Origin: a virus
DNA length: 24,154 nucleotides
Virus record (IMG/VR): IMGVR_UViG_3300009152_000203
Location: 1 to 24,154 of that record
Reading direction: 5' to 3' (one strand)
Shown here in pieces: positions 7,015-13,390 of the stretch. The notes below the pieces were generated by a model. That model was not told where the DNA came from. It did not search any database and saw only the letters and a program-made list of their open reading frames with translations. The position numbers and the translations under genes were made by a program. How positions within the stretch are numbered: the first letter of the stretch is position 1; every line of letters starts with the position of its first letter.

Positions 7015-7283
7015 TGGGTGGCTTCAGTATAAAAAAGGGCGGCAAAGAAGTTGGACCTGCTTCGACCTACGCCGCACCGCATGACATGACTGGGAAAGCT
7101 AGTGTTGATCTGAGCAACAGCGGCTACGGTAAAAAGTCTCGCTCGATGAGCCTTGATGACCTGTGCGTCAGCGTTAGCAACATTTCAAGTAGCGAGTGCC
7201 CACCACCCAAGACCTCTGGTATCCAGATGCGGGGAACTGGTGCTGCCACTAAAGGTAAAATGTCTCGGGGTCCGATGGCATGA
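7014..7283 (+). CDS. Small phage protein with RGTGAATKG C-terminal tag
   Basis: This 89-residue protein starts MGGFSIKKGGKEVGPAS and contains a Ser-rich centre. It ends in KTSGIQMRGTGAATKGKMSRGPMA, given here in two parts as KTSGIQM and RGTGAATKGKMSRGPMA. I recall the RGTGAATKGxxxRGPMA ending from several small proteins of aquatic phages, often next to adaptor genes. It has no known activity and no membrane segment. The start overlaps the 58-residue gene by one base, and the stop is in an ATGA overlap with the second adaptor-like gene. Two cysteines (in DLCVSV and SECPPP) could bind metal or be buried, but there is no clear motif. Confidence 0.75.
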   Translation: MGGFSIKKGGKEVGPASTYAAPHDMTGKASVDLSNSGYGKKSRSMSLDDLCVSVSNISSSECPPPKTSGIQMRGTGAATKGKMSRGPMA

Positions 7284-7930
7284 ACTACGCCGATCTGTGT
7301 GTAAACATCCAAGACATCACGGAGAATTCGTTCACCGCTGATCAATTGGCTATGTTTACGCAGCAGTCGGAGCAGAAGATCTATAACACGGTCCAACTGC
7401 CTAACTTGCGAAAAAACGTGACCGGTACGATTGCCGCAAACAATAAATACCTGTCCTGCCCCAGTGATTTTTTATCCGTCTATTCGTTGGCGGTTTTCCC
7501 TACGGGCGGGGCGTATACGTTCCTTCTTAACAAAGATGTAAACTTTATCCGCGAGGCGTACCCAAACCCCACGGATACCGGAACCCCTGCGCATTACGCC
7601 ATTTTTGGACCTCAATCCGTAGATCCAAAAGAGTTGACATTTATCCTTGGGCCAACCCCCGATGTGCTCTATAACGCGGAGCTGCACTATTATTACTATC
7701 CAGAGTCTATAGTGACCGCTGGGACCACGTGGCTTGGGGATAATTTTGATTCCGCTTTGCTCAACGGTGCATTGGTTGAAGCCATCCGGTTTATGAAAGG
7801 TGAGCAAGATTTGATTGCGGTCTACAAGGGTATGTACGACAACTCCTTGATTCTGCTCAAACAGTTGGGCGATGGTAAAGATCGTCAGGATGCGTACCGC
7901 AGTGGTCAGACCCGCGTGCCGGTGATTTAA
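7280..7930 (+). CDS. Phage adaptor-like protein (head-to-tail connector)
   Basis: This 216-residue protein opens with a helical module: MNYADLCVNIQDITENSF, then a helix ending QSEQKIYNTVQLPNLRKN. A beta-rich core with LSCPSDFLSVYSLAV follows. A late ELHYYYYPESI strand leads into a C-terminal helical region (SALLNGALVEAIRFMKGEQ, then YKGMYDNSLILLKQL). This is the layout I recall for proteins annotated as phage adaptor proteins of short-tailed phages (SU10-type and gp11-like). It would sit between portal and nozzle. It is coupled to the previous gene by ATGA and to the next by TAATG. The exact family is from memory. Relative to the other adaptor candidate at 5729-6439 it fits the family pattern somewhat better. 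Confidence 0.65.
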   Translation: MNYADLCVNIQDITENSFTADQLAMFTQQSEQKIYNTVQLPNLRKNVTGTIAANNKYLSCPSDFLSVYSLAVFPTGGAYTFLLNKDVNFIREAYPNPTDTGTPAHYAIFGPQSVDPKELTFILGPTPDVLYNAELHYYYYPESIVTAGTTWLGDNFDSALLNGALVEAIRFMKGEQDLIAVYKGMYDNSLILLKQLGDGKDRQDAYRSGQTRVPVI

Positions 7931-8352
7931 TGTCTATTATCCAGACTCAGACCACAAGTTTTAAGGCGGAGTTGTATCAGGCAATTCATAACCTGACGAC
8001 CGACACTTTAAAGATTGCGCTGTATACCGGGGACGCCACCCTTAATGAAAGCACCACTGCATACTCCACTACCAACGAAATCACGGGTACAGGGTACACG
8101 GCTGGGGGTGTGGTGATTACTGGGGTGACAGTTAACTCCTCGGAGTACACGGCGTACGTCAGTTTTAACAACCCTAGCTGGCCCGCTGCTTCGTTTACAG
8201 CTCGCGCGGCTTTGATTTATAATTCTAGTAAAGCTAACAGGTCTATCGCGGTGCTGGACTTTGGGGCGGACAAGACGGTCTCTGGTAATACGTTTACCAT
8301 CGCGCTTCCTACCAACAACGCAACGGATGCGTTGATTCGGTCATCTAATTAG
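7930..8352 (+). CDS. Beta-rich virion structural protein, 140 aa
   Basis: The N-terminus has a short helix (SFKAELYQAIHNL) followed by a strand-rich domain. Recognisable pieces are TDTLKIALYTGDATLNEST, then ITGTGYTAGGV, then AALIYNSSKANRSIAVLDFG. I recall this combination as a widespread small structural protein in phages of many tail types, usually left uncharacterised and located near the fibres. There are no enzyme motifs, membrane segments or cysteines. The start is ATG 7930, overlapping the adaptor stop by one base. The next gene starts eight bases after the stop. By content and position it is probably a tail or decoration protein. Confidence 0.7.
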   Translation: MSIIQTQTTSFKAELYQAIHNLTTDTLKIALYTGDATLNESTTAYSTTNEITGTGYTAGGVVITGVTVNSSEYTAYVSFNNPSWPAASFTARAALIYNSSKANRSIAVLDFGADKTVSGNTFTIALPTNNATDALIRSSN

Positions 8353-8359
8353 GGTAATC

Positions 8360-8878
8360 ATGGAACAAAAAGCAGCAGCCAAAGGCGTTTTCCGTTTTGA
8401 GTGCTTCGGCCCAGATGGAAAACTGAAGTGGGCAGATGAGACGGACAACTTGGTTGTCAATGCGGGTCTTGCATATATGGCGGGCTCGGCGCTGACTAGC
8501 GTGACCCAAATCACTACGTGGTATATCGGGCTGTATGGTGCCGGGGCTTCAAACACTCCTGCGGCTGGTGACACGATGGCTAGTCACGCTGGCTGGACCG
8601 AAGCGGTTCCATATAGTAACGCGACCCGTGTGGCTTGTACTTTTGCTACGGCTACGACGGCTAACCCGTCAGTGGCAACCAACTCGGCTTCCCCCGCTGC
8701 ATTTAGTATCAACGCTACTGCTACGGTTGGTGGCGCGTTCCTGACAAGTGGTAGTGCAAAGTCGGGTACGGCGGGTACGTTGTTTTCTGCTGCCGACTTC
8801 TCCGCTCCGGGTGACCGTACGGTTGCTTCTGGTGATACGCTAAATGTGACGTACACGTTTAGCTTGACTGCTACCTAA
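8360..8878 (+). CDS. Virion structural protein with FxCxGPDGKLKW N-terminus
   Basis: This 172-residue protein begins with a strand-turn segment, FRFECFGPDGKLKWADETDN, followed by LVVNAGLAYMAG and a TTWYIGLYGAG strand. The rest is Ala/Thr/Ser-rich beta sequence ending TLNVTYTFSLTAT. Proteins with this opening (a data strand, an N-LVVN-G helix and a WYVGL strand) are frequent in phage structural clusters, and I recall them as uncharacterised tail-associated proteins. No catalytic residues are evident. It starts with ATG 8360, eight bases after the previous stop, behind a weak AGGG. It ends 11 bases before the repeat-protein gene. It likely works with the 140-aa protein upstream, since I recall the two occurring side by side. 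Confidence 0.7.
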   Translation: MEQKAAAKGVFRFECFGPDGKLKWADETDNLVVNAGLAYMAGSALTSVTQITTWYIGLYGAGASNTPAAGDTMASHAGWTEAVPYSNATRVACTFATATTANPSVATNSASPAAFSINATATVGGAFLTSGSAKSGTAGTLFSAADFSAPGDRTVASGDTLNVTYTFSLTAT

Positions 8879-8889
8879 AGGATGAAAGC

Positions 8890-9663
8890 GTGGCTGAAGG
8901 CGGGTGGGGTTCCGGTGGATGGGGCATATCCGCTTGGGGTGGGTCTGGCTATGACCGCGCCGTTGCAGAAACGGCAAGCGGTGTGGACTCAATATCCGCA
9001 GCGCAATTATTTGTCTCGGCTGTTGCAGAGGCCGCGAGCGGTGTCGATTCTATTTCTTCAAGTGTTTTTTTATTTGGCGTTGTTTCTGAAACAGCGGGCA
9101 TTGCAGATGTCCCATCAATCCAAGCAGTTTTTTATTCTGACCTTAGTGAAGCTGCCAGTGGTATTGACTCGGTTTCTGCCAATTTTATTTTATTTAGTTT
9201 TGTTTCTGAGGCAGCAAGCGGAGCAGATGTCTTATCGGCTGTTCAGTTGTTTGCGTCAGCTATCGCTGAAGCGGCAAGTGGCGTCGACTCGCTTTCTCCC
9301 AATTTTGTTTTCTTTGCCGCTGTTGCAGAAGCGGCAAGTGGGGTTGACGCAGTTTCTGCGGCGCAGTTATTTAGTTCTTCTCTTGCCGAAGCGGCTAGTG
9401 GTGTTGACGCGGTATCCGCTGCACAAACTTTTGCAACAAACATTTCAGAAACTGCCAGCGGGGCTGACTCGGTATTGGCAGTCGTTGCTTTTTATTCAGC
9501 GGTTGCCGAAGCCGCTGGGATTTCTGATTCTGTTATTGCCGCGTTCCTTTGGAACTTGATCGACGATTCACAGACACCAAACTGGGCCGCAATAAACAAT
9601 ACGGAAACCCCAAACTGGTCTACAATCTCCACGGGCCAAACGCCGAACTGGACCGACATCTAA
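8890..9663 (+). CDS. Repeat protein: GW-rich head, ten 20-residue repeats, TPNW tail
   Basis: This is a 257-residue protein in three parts. Residues 1-23 are Gly/Trp-rich (GGWGSGGWGISAWGGSG). Residues 24-222 are ten units of 20 residues with consensus AVAEAASGVDSVSAAQLFxS. Residues about 223-257 are three 11-residue units built on TPNW (QTPNWAAI, ETPNWSTI, QTPNWTDI). The exact spacing suggests a regular extended shaft or solenoid between two anchoring ends. It starts at GTG 8890, with AAAGGA seven bases upstream; no in-frame ATG gives the Gly/Trp head. It lies between virion structural genes and the tail fibre, so a thin tail spike or linker role is likely. The overlapping frame from 8882 is a by-product of the 60-base periodicity. 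Confidence 0.8.
   Translation: MAEGGWGSGGWGISAWGGSGYDRAVAETASGVDSISAAQLFVSAVAEAASGVDSISSSVFLFGVVSETAGIADVPSIQAVFYSDLSEAASGIDSVSANFILFSFVSEAASGADVLSAVQLFASAIAEAASGVDSLSPNFVFFAAVAEAASGVDAVSAAQLFSSSLAEAASGVDAVSAAQTFATNISETASGADSVLAVVAFYSAVAEAAGISDSVIAAFLWNLIDDSQTPNWAAINNTETPNWSTISTGQTPNWTDI
8959..9558 (+). repeat. Ten tandem 60-base units
   Basis: Ten in-frame units encode 20-residue repeats around AEAASGVDSVS. Copies differ at many third positions and in the hydrophobic last five residues. They are divergent protein repeats, not a recent DNA expansion. Units 2, 7 and 8 are closest to the consensus, and units 3 and 10 the most divergent (AGIAD, AGISD). Confidence 0.9.
9571..9660 (+). repeat. 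Three 33-base units encoding TPNW repeats
   Basis: Three C-terminal units have an 11-residue period: Q/E-T-P-N-W-x-x-I plus a three-residue linker, with the last copy truncated at the stop. I recall TP-x-W boxes at the ends of several aquatic phage tail proteins. They may be docking peptides. Confidence 0.8.
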
Positions 9664-9672
9664 GGATTTGAA

Positions 9673-11334
9673 ATGGCTACTTCGTATACGTCGCTTATTG
9701 GGCTTGCGTTGCCAGCAACCGGAGAGTTGTCCGGTACGTGGGGCGACACGGTTAACAACTACATATCTACCTATATTGACTCGGCAGTTGCTGGGTCCGT
9801 GACCGTCACGACCGATACCACGCTCACTAAGACTACGGGTTCAAGTCTTGGGTCTACGTCCTCTCAGTACGCCATCATCATTGCGTCCCCGGCGTCGGCC
9901 AATATCACCATCACGGCCCCGGCAGCAAGCAAAGCCTACATAATTAACAATACGTCAGGGACGTACACGGTCAAGATTGTTGGCGCTGGACCCACGACGG
10001 GAGTAACGCTCCTTGCCAGTGAAAAAGCAATTGTTGCTTGGAACGGCTCGGACTTCGTAAAGGTTGCCTCGACTTCGGCTACTGTCATTAATTCTGGCTT
10101 ATTGGCGGTTGGTTATGGTGGGACAGGAGTTACCACCTCAACGGGTTCGGGGAGCAACGTCCTATCGACTTCTCCAACACTTGTAACTCCGGCGCTTGGC
10201 ACCCCCGCCAGCGGTGTTCTTACGAATGCTACTGGGCTGCCTTTAACCACCGGCGTTACGGGAACTTTGCCAATTGCTAACGGTGGAACGGGGCTGACCA
10301 CAACCCCAGCAAACGGCGCATTGGACATTGGTAATGGTTCAGGATTTACGCGCACTACGTTGACTGCTGGTTCTGGAGTAACAATTACCAACAGCGCGGG
10401 TGGAATTACGATTGCGGCATCTGGTTCTGGCGGAACTGTTACTTCTGTCACGGGAACTTCGCCCGTTGCATCTTCTGGCGGTTCAACTCCTGCGATTAGC
10501 TTGGCGGCCAGCTACGGGGACACCCAGAATCCATATGCATCAAAGACAGCAAACTACGTTTTAGCTGCACCCAATGGTTCCGCTGGCGCTCCTACATTTA
10601 GAGCAATTGTCGCTGCGGATATCCCAACGCTGAATCAAAACACGACTGGCACCGCTGCCGGATTGTCAACCGCGTTAGCGGTTAGTAGTGGAGGAACTGG
10701 GCTGTCGTCAACCCCGGCAAACGGGGCGTTAGATATTGGTAATGGTTCAGGATTTACACGCACTACGCTGACCCAAGGTACTGGAATAACCATCACCAAC
10801 AGCACAGGTTCAATTACAATTGCTGCGACGGGTGGTTCAAGTGGGCTTGTCTTAATATCTTCAGGTAGTGTGGGAGCTGTAGGTGCATTCACTCTAACAA
10901 GTGGTCTTAGCAACACATATACCAATTATAGACTTATTTTTTCAAACCTTCTTTCGACCTTTGGCGGTAGTTACCCTGTTAATCTTCAATTTTATACCGG
11001 CGGTGCTGTTGATAGCAGTAGTAATTACGCTTATCAGCAGATGACATTAAATGCTTATGTATATAATGTTGCTTCTGCAACTACTCAGACGTCTATTCCT
11101 ATAATGGCTGGTGTTCCTTCTGTTACCTCACCAAATTCAATAATTATGGATATAAATCGAGTAAATGGATTAGGTACAAGTGGGTTTATTTCTTCAAATA
11201 CACATCCAAATGAGCAAGGCCTCTTGACTACTTTTGGTTATAAAAATACAGGCAGCATTACAGGAATTTCTATTAGTGTTAATGCGGGTAATCTTGGTTC
11301 CACCGGTACATACACACTTTATGGGTTTGCATAA
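9673..11334 (+). CDS. Tail fibre protein, 553 aa
   Basis: The N-terminal anchor reads [20 protein letters not shown], followed by [16 protein letters not shown] recall this opening from many phage tail fibre proteins. A beta-rich shaft follows with the boxes [24 protein letters not shown] and [14 protein letters not shown]. The shaft includes two 48-codon copies (10282-10425 and 10690-10833) with 40 of 48 residues identical. From about residue 391 the sequence changes to an Asn/Tyr/Ser-rich tip ending [10 protein letters not shown], with a strong drop in G+C. This would be the host-contact domain. ATG 9673 has AAGGA at 9662-9666. The stop overlaps the next ATG, which begins a tail assembly chaperone gene, matching the usual fibre-chaperone pairing. 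No lyase or hydrolase motif is visible. Confidence 0.8.
   Translation: MATSYTSLIGLALPATGELSGTWGDTVNNYISTYIDSAVAGSVTVTTDTTLTKTTGSSLGSTSSQYAIIIASPASANITITAPAASKAYIINNTSGTYTVKIVGAGPTTGVTLLASEKAIVAWNGSDFVKVASTSATVINSGLLAVGYGGTGVTTSTGSGSNVLSTSPTLVTPALGTPASGVLTNATGLPLTTGVTGTLPIANGGTGLTTTPANGALDIGNGSGFTRTTLTAGSGVTITNSAGGITIAASGSGGTVTSVTGTSPVASSGGSTPAISLAASYGDTQNPYASKTANYVLAAPNGSAGAPTFRAIVAADIPTLNQNTTGTAAGLSTALAVSSGGTGLSSTPANGALDIGNGSGFTRTTLTQGTGITITNSTGSITIAATGGSSGLVLISSGSVGAVGAFTLTSGLSNTYTNYRLIFSNLLSTFGGSYPVNLQFYTGGAVDSSSNYAYQQMTLNAYVYNVASATTQTSIPIMAGVPSVTSPNSIIMDINRVNGLGTSGFISSNTHPNEQGLLTTFGYKNTGSITGISISVNAGNLGSTGTYTLYGFA
10282..10425 (+). repeat. Fibre shaft repeat, copy 1
   Basis: This 144-base unit encodes GGTGL, then [20 protein letters not shown], then a TITNS...ITIAASG strand pair. 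It matches copy 2 at 10690-10833 in length and in 40 of 48 residues. It is preceded by the related, shorter GGTGV box of the same protein. Confidence 0.85.
10690..10833 (+). repeat. Fibre shaft repeat, copy 2
   Basis: This is the second 144-base copy of the shaft unit. It sits immediately before the AT-rich tip region, so the boundary between shaft and tip coincides with the end of this repeat. Such a repeated border would be a natural place for recombination between fibre tips. Confidence 0.85.
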
Positions 11335-11660
11335 TGGAAAATAACTCTTTTAAAGTATCTGTCGATGGCGTAATTCGGGATGCAACGCCAGAAGAAATAT
11401 TGCAATTTGAAATAGACAAAGAAAGATTTATACAAAATCAACTTGCTATTTCACTTATCAAAAAAAGAACCGAGCGAAATGATTTGCTTATGAAATCAGA
11501 TTGGATTGAATTACCCTCTGCCGTTTCTAGGCTTTCTCAAGCCCAAGTTGATTCTTGGTTAGAATACAGACAAAAATTAAGAGATGTTCCTCAACAACAA
11601 GGATTTCCAGAAAACATTATTTGGCCCACTGTTCCAGTCTGGACAAACCAGCCGGGATAG
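11334..11660 (+). CDS. Tail fibre assembly chaperone-like protein
   Basis: The C-terminal half of this 108-residue protein follows the pattern of the phage tail assembly chaperone family (Phage_tail_APC as I recall, PF16778). It has RTERNDLLMKSDWIELPSAV, then a helix with QVDSWLEYRQKLRDVPQQ, then FPENIIWPTVP. These proteins help the neighbouring fibre fold or trimerise and are not part of the mature tail. The N-terminal half has a charged DATPEEILQFEIDKER helix. ATG 11334 overlaps the fibre stop by one base. The DNA is very AT-rich (15 G+C in 60 bases at 11401-11460 by hand count) like the fibre tip just upstream, so tip and chaperone were probably acquired together. Confidence 0.75.
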   Translation: MENNSFKVSVDGVIRDATPEEILQFEIDKERFIQNQLAISLIKKRTERNDLLMKSDWIELPSAVSRLSQAQVDSWLEYRQKLRDVPQQQGFPENIIWPTVPVWTNQPG

Positions 11661-11756
11661 TTGAAGTAACTTCTTTGTCTTCTGTAAACTGTAAGATTTT
11701 AGAGGGGTCACTCGCCCGCCGGGGTGCTCCCACCCTACCAACGAATGGAGTTTTTC
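11661..11756 (+). other. Largest intergenic gap, with a weak hairpin
   Basis: This 96-base stretch follows the fibre and chaperone genes. Its first half is AT-rich; its second half turns GC-rich. It contains a short hairpin, GGGTG at 11722-11726 and CACCC at 11731-11735 with a four-base loop. No T run follows, so it is a poor candidate for a rho-independent terminator by itself. TTGAAG at 11661 could serve as a -35, but I see no good -10 at the right distance, so I call no promoter. Confidence 0.4.
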
Positions 11757-11975
11757 ATGAAAGACCAAATTATTGAAGTTCTTGAAGGTTCGGAGCCGGT
11801 CGACGCGTTGCAGGCTTTGATCGCCGCTACCTATGCCGTTGCAGATGCTAACGGTGTTAGCCGCTTCACGCTGACCGAACTGTTCTCGGCCACGGTTGAC
11901 GCTCACTTCGACGTTGCTGTTATGGCTGAAGAAGAGTCTGAAGAGTCTGAAGAAGACGAACAGACCGACAACTAA
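11757..11975 (+). CDS. Small acidic protein, 72 aa
   Basis: I chose ATG 11757 because GGAG at 11747-11750 sits six bases upstream. Starts at GTG 11724 or ATG 11745 are in frame but lack this. The protein has a helical front (MKDQIIEVLEGSEPVDALQA, then LIAATYAVADANGVSR) and ends in a strongly acidic tail (EEESEESEEDEQTDN). That tail is encoded by a GAAGAGTCT repeat, so part of it may come from local duplication. No family is recognised. It stands alone between two hairpins and just before an endonuclease VII-like gene and the lysis genes. An acidic tail could bind a basic partner or mimic DNA, but this is only a guess. Confidence 0.75.
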   Translation: MKDQIIEVLEGSEPVDALQALIAATYAVADANGVSRFTLTELFSATVDAHFDVAVMAEEESEESEEDEQTDN

Positions 11976-11982
11976 GGTCCGG

Positions 11983-12006
11983 CCCCGGTGCGACCCACCG
12001 GGGTTT
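11983..12006 (+). terminator. Strong hairpin followed by TTT, possible terminator
   Basis: Arms CCCCGGTG (11983-11990) and CACCGGGG (11996-12003) are perfectly complementary over eight pairs with a five-base loop CGACC, followed by TTTC. The T tract is short, so termination may be partial. The hairpin starts seven bases after the acidic gene stop and ends seven bases before ATG 12011. Its GGGG is the only purine-rich ribosome-site candidate for the next gene. Confidence 0.65.
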
Positions 12007-12010
12007 CAAA

Positions 12011-12451
12011 ATGCCATCTTGCGCTGTATGTACTGGAGAGTTTGCCAGAGAGGACCTTATTGTTCATGGTCGCAGGGACTATTTTCTCTGTAGCGCTTGT
12101 AAATCAGACATAAACCGACTTGACCGGTTCGGGTTGTCACCGTCAGATTATGACTTCCTGTTGAAGCTTCAGGGGTATAATTGTGCTATCTGTGACAACC
12201 CCCTCAAACTTAAACAGTACAAGTTTGCGGTAGACCACTGCCACGACTCTGATGATGTTCGTGGGATTTTGTGTGTGCGGTGTAACACAGCGCTAGGTAG
12301 CTTTGACGATGACCCGGACATGATCCTGCGAGCCGCAGAATACTTGAACAACCCGCCAGCCTTGGGTAGAGTCAAGAAACATGACGGGCGCAAAAAAGTT
12401 TCGTTTCTCCGGAGTGAGTACATCAGGAGGCACGGAGGTAGCAATGGCTAA
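12011..12451 (+). CDS. Endonuclease VII-like HNH/His-Me finger nuclease (copy 2)
   Basis: This 146-residue protein carries C58-x2-C61, VDHCH with D75-H76, and C88-x2-C91 followed by N92. This is the zinc and active-site arrangement of the recombination endonuclease VII family. An N-terminal CxxC pair (C4/C7 and C27/C30) may bind a second zinc. Overall it shares little with copy 1 at 3089-3529 outside these motifs, so the two are old relatives or separate arrivals. It extends past the nuclease core with a basic tail (RVKKHDGRKKVSFLRSEYIR). ATG 12011 follows a hairpin whose 3' arm contains the only plausible ribosome site, so translation may be limited by folding. The end overlaps the endolysin gene by eight bases. 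Confidence 0.85.
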   Translation: MPSCAVCTGEFAREDLIVHGRRDYFLCSACKSDINRLDRFGLSPSDYDFLLKLQGYNCAICDNPLKLKQYKFAVDHCHDSDDVRGILCVRCNTALGSFDDDPDMILRAAEYLNNPPALGRVKKHDGRKKVSFLRSEYIRRHGGSNG

Positions 12452-12953
12452 TTTTGAACAAGCCTTCGAAAAAATGATCCGTGACGAGGGCGGCTATCAA
12501 CTCACCAACATCCCGGGCGACCGGGGAGGGCAAACGTATGCAGGAATCGCAAGAAAGCCAAATTCAGACTGGGCAGGATGGCAGTTCATTGATCGCAAGG
12601 ATTTTGGATCGGCTACGCCACTGGTTCGTGAGTTTTACAAGTCTAATTTCTGGGATCGTGTCCGAGGTGACGACCTTAAGGAACAAGCTGTTGCCGAGAC
12701 AATATTCAATTTCTCCGTCAATACCGGAGTTGGGATTGCCTCTAAGCTCGCCCAGCTTATCGTCGGAACAACCCCAGACGGCGCAATCGGACCAAAAACC
12801 CTTGAACGGTTGAACATTTGTACGGTGGAGAAGTTCTTGCCAGCCTATGCCCTCGCCAAGATTAGCCGGTACGCGCAGATCTGCAACAAAGACCGGGGCC
12901 AGTCCAAATTCTTATTAGGTTGGATCAACCGAACCTTGCACGGACTCAAGTAA
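12444..12953 (+). CDS. GH108-type endolysin (N-acetylmuramidase)
   Basis: This 169-residue protein has the glycoside hydrolase family 108 signature near its start: DEGGYQLTNIPGDRGGQTYA, with Glu15 in the EGGY motif as the expected catalytic acid. The C-terminal half matches the peptidoglycan-binding domain usually paired with it (PDGAIGPKTLERLN and a final FLLGWINRTL). It would cut the MurNAc-GlcNAc bond of the cell wall at the end of infection. There is no signal peptide, so export depends on the holin encoded next. I chose ATG 12444 because GGAGG at 12434-12438 is five bases upstream; an in-frame ATG at 12381 would place 21 extra residues inside the nuclease gene without a ribosome site. 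It is coupled to the holin by a TAATG overlap. Confidence 0.85.
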   Translation: MANFEQAFEKMIRDEGGYQLTNIPGDRGGQTYAGIARKPNSDWAGWQFIDRKDFGSATPLVREFYKSNFWDRVRGDDLKEQAVAETIFNFSVNTGVGIASKLAQLIVGTTPDGAIGPKTLERLNICTVEKFLPAYALAKISRYAQICNKDRGQSKFLLGWINRTLHGLK

Positions 12954-13390
12954 TGGATTTGATTGGGATCGGGAGCATCATTGAAGGCGTTGGCAAGGTT
13001 GCGGACTCGCTATACACAACGGATAAAGAACGCCTCGAAATGGCGTTGGAAGAGCGCAGGCTTGACCTTGAGGAAAAAAGGATTGACCAAGAGACCGACT
13101 TGGCTCAGGTTGAAGTCAATAAGATTGAAGCGGCGAGTCCTAGCGTATTTGTCAGTGGCTGGCGTCCTGCTGTCGGGTGGGTTGGGGTTCTTGGCTTGGC
13201 TTACCAATTCCTTGGCTACCCCCTGATGCAATGGTGCTGGGTTTTTGGTCAAGGTTATGACATAATCCCCAAAGAGTTGAACCCCCCACCAGATCTGGAC
13301 GTTGAGCAACTCATGACACTGCTGGCTGGGCTGTTGGGGTTTGGCGGTATGCGGTCATTTGAGAAGCACAAGGGTGTAGCGAGCAAGTAA
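12953..13390 (+). CDS. Holin, 3TM family (GTA_holin_3TM-like)
   Basis: This 145-residue protein has a short amphipathic start (MDLIGIGSIIEGVGKVADSL), a charged helix (LEMALEERRLDLEEKRIDQE), and a hydrophobic pair of segments around SGWRPAVGWVGVLGLAYQFL and LMQWCWVFG. Near residues 117-134 a further hydrophobic segment (LMTLLAGLLGFGGMRS) is followed by a basic tail. The WRPAVGWV plus GLxGxGGMRSFEK pattern is that of the holin family first noted in gene transfer agents. It would form the inner-membrane lesion that releases the endolysin. ATG 12953 overlaps the endolysin stop; a longer in-frame start at 12920 lies inside the endolysin and is less likely. The end overlaps the nozzle-like gene by one base. 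Confidence 0.85.
   Translation: MDLIGIGSIIEGVGKVADSLYTTDKERLEMALEERRLDLEEKRIDQETDLAQVEVNKIEAASPSVFVSGWRPAVGWVGVLGLAYQFLGYPLMQWCWVFGQGYDIIPKELNPPPDLDVEQLMTLLAGLLGFGGMRSFEKHKGVASK

Noticed and set aside
8882-9559. Second + strand frame of 225 codons starting at ATG 8882 over the 20-residue repeats
   Set aside because: The 60-base period keeps another frame open and yields repetitive Leu/Arg/Gln sequence. The AAAGG motif is too close to this ATG, while the GTG 8890 frame has correct spacing and meaningful head, repeat and tail parts.
9673-11660. Diversity-generating retroelement acting on the fibre tip
   Set aside because: The variable-looking tip alone is not evidence. No reverse transcriptase gene and no template repeat matching the tip are visible in the window.
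11661-11700. Possible promoter beginning with TTGAAG
   Set aside because: No convincing -10 element lies at 16-18 bases, and phage late promoters may not follow the host consensus, so the call cannot be supported.
12381-12443. Longer endolysin start at ATG 12381
   Set aside because: It would add 21 residues that do not resemble a signal peptide and lie within the nuclease gene. ATG 12444 has a strong GGAGG site and gives the usual GH108 N-terminus.
12920-12952. Longer holin start inside the endolysin gene
   Set aside because: ATG 12953 overlaps the endolysin stop in the style used throughout the cluster, and the extra residues are not hydrophobic or conserved-looking.
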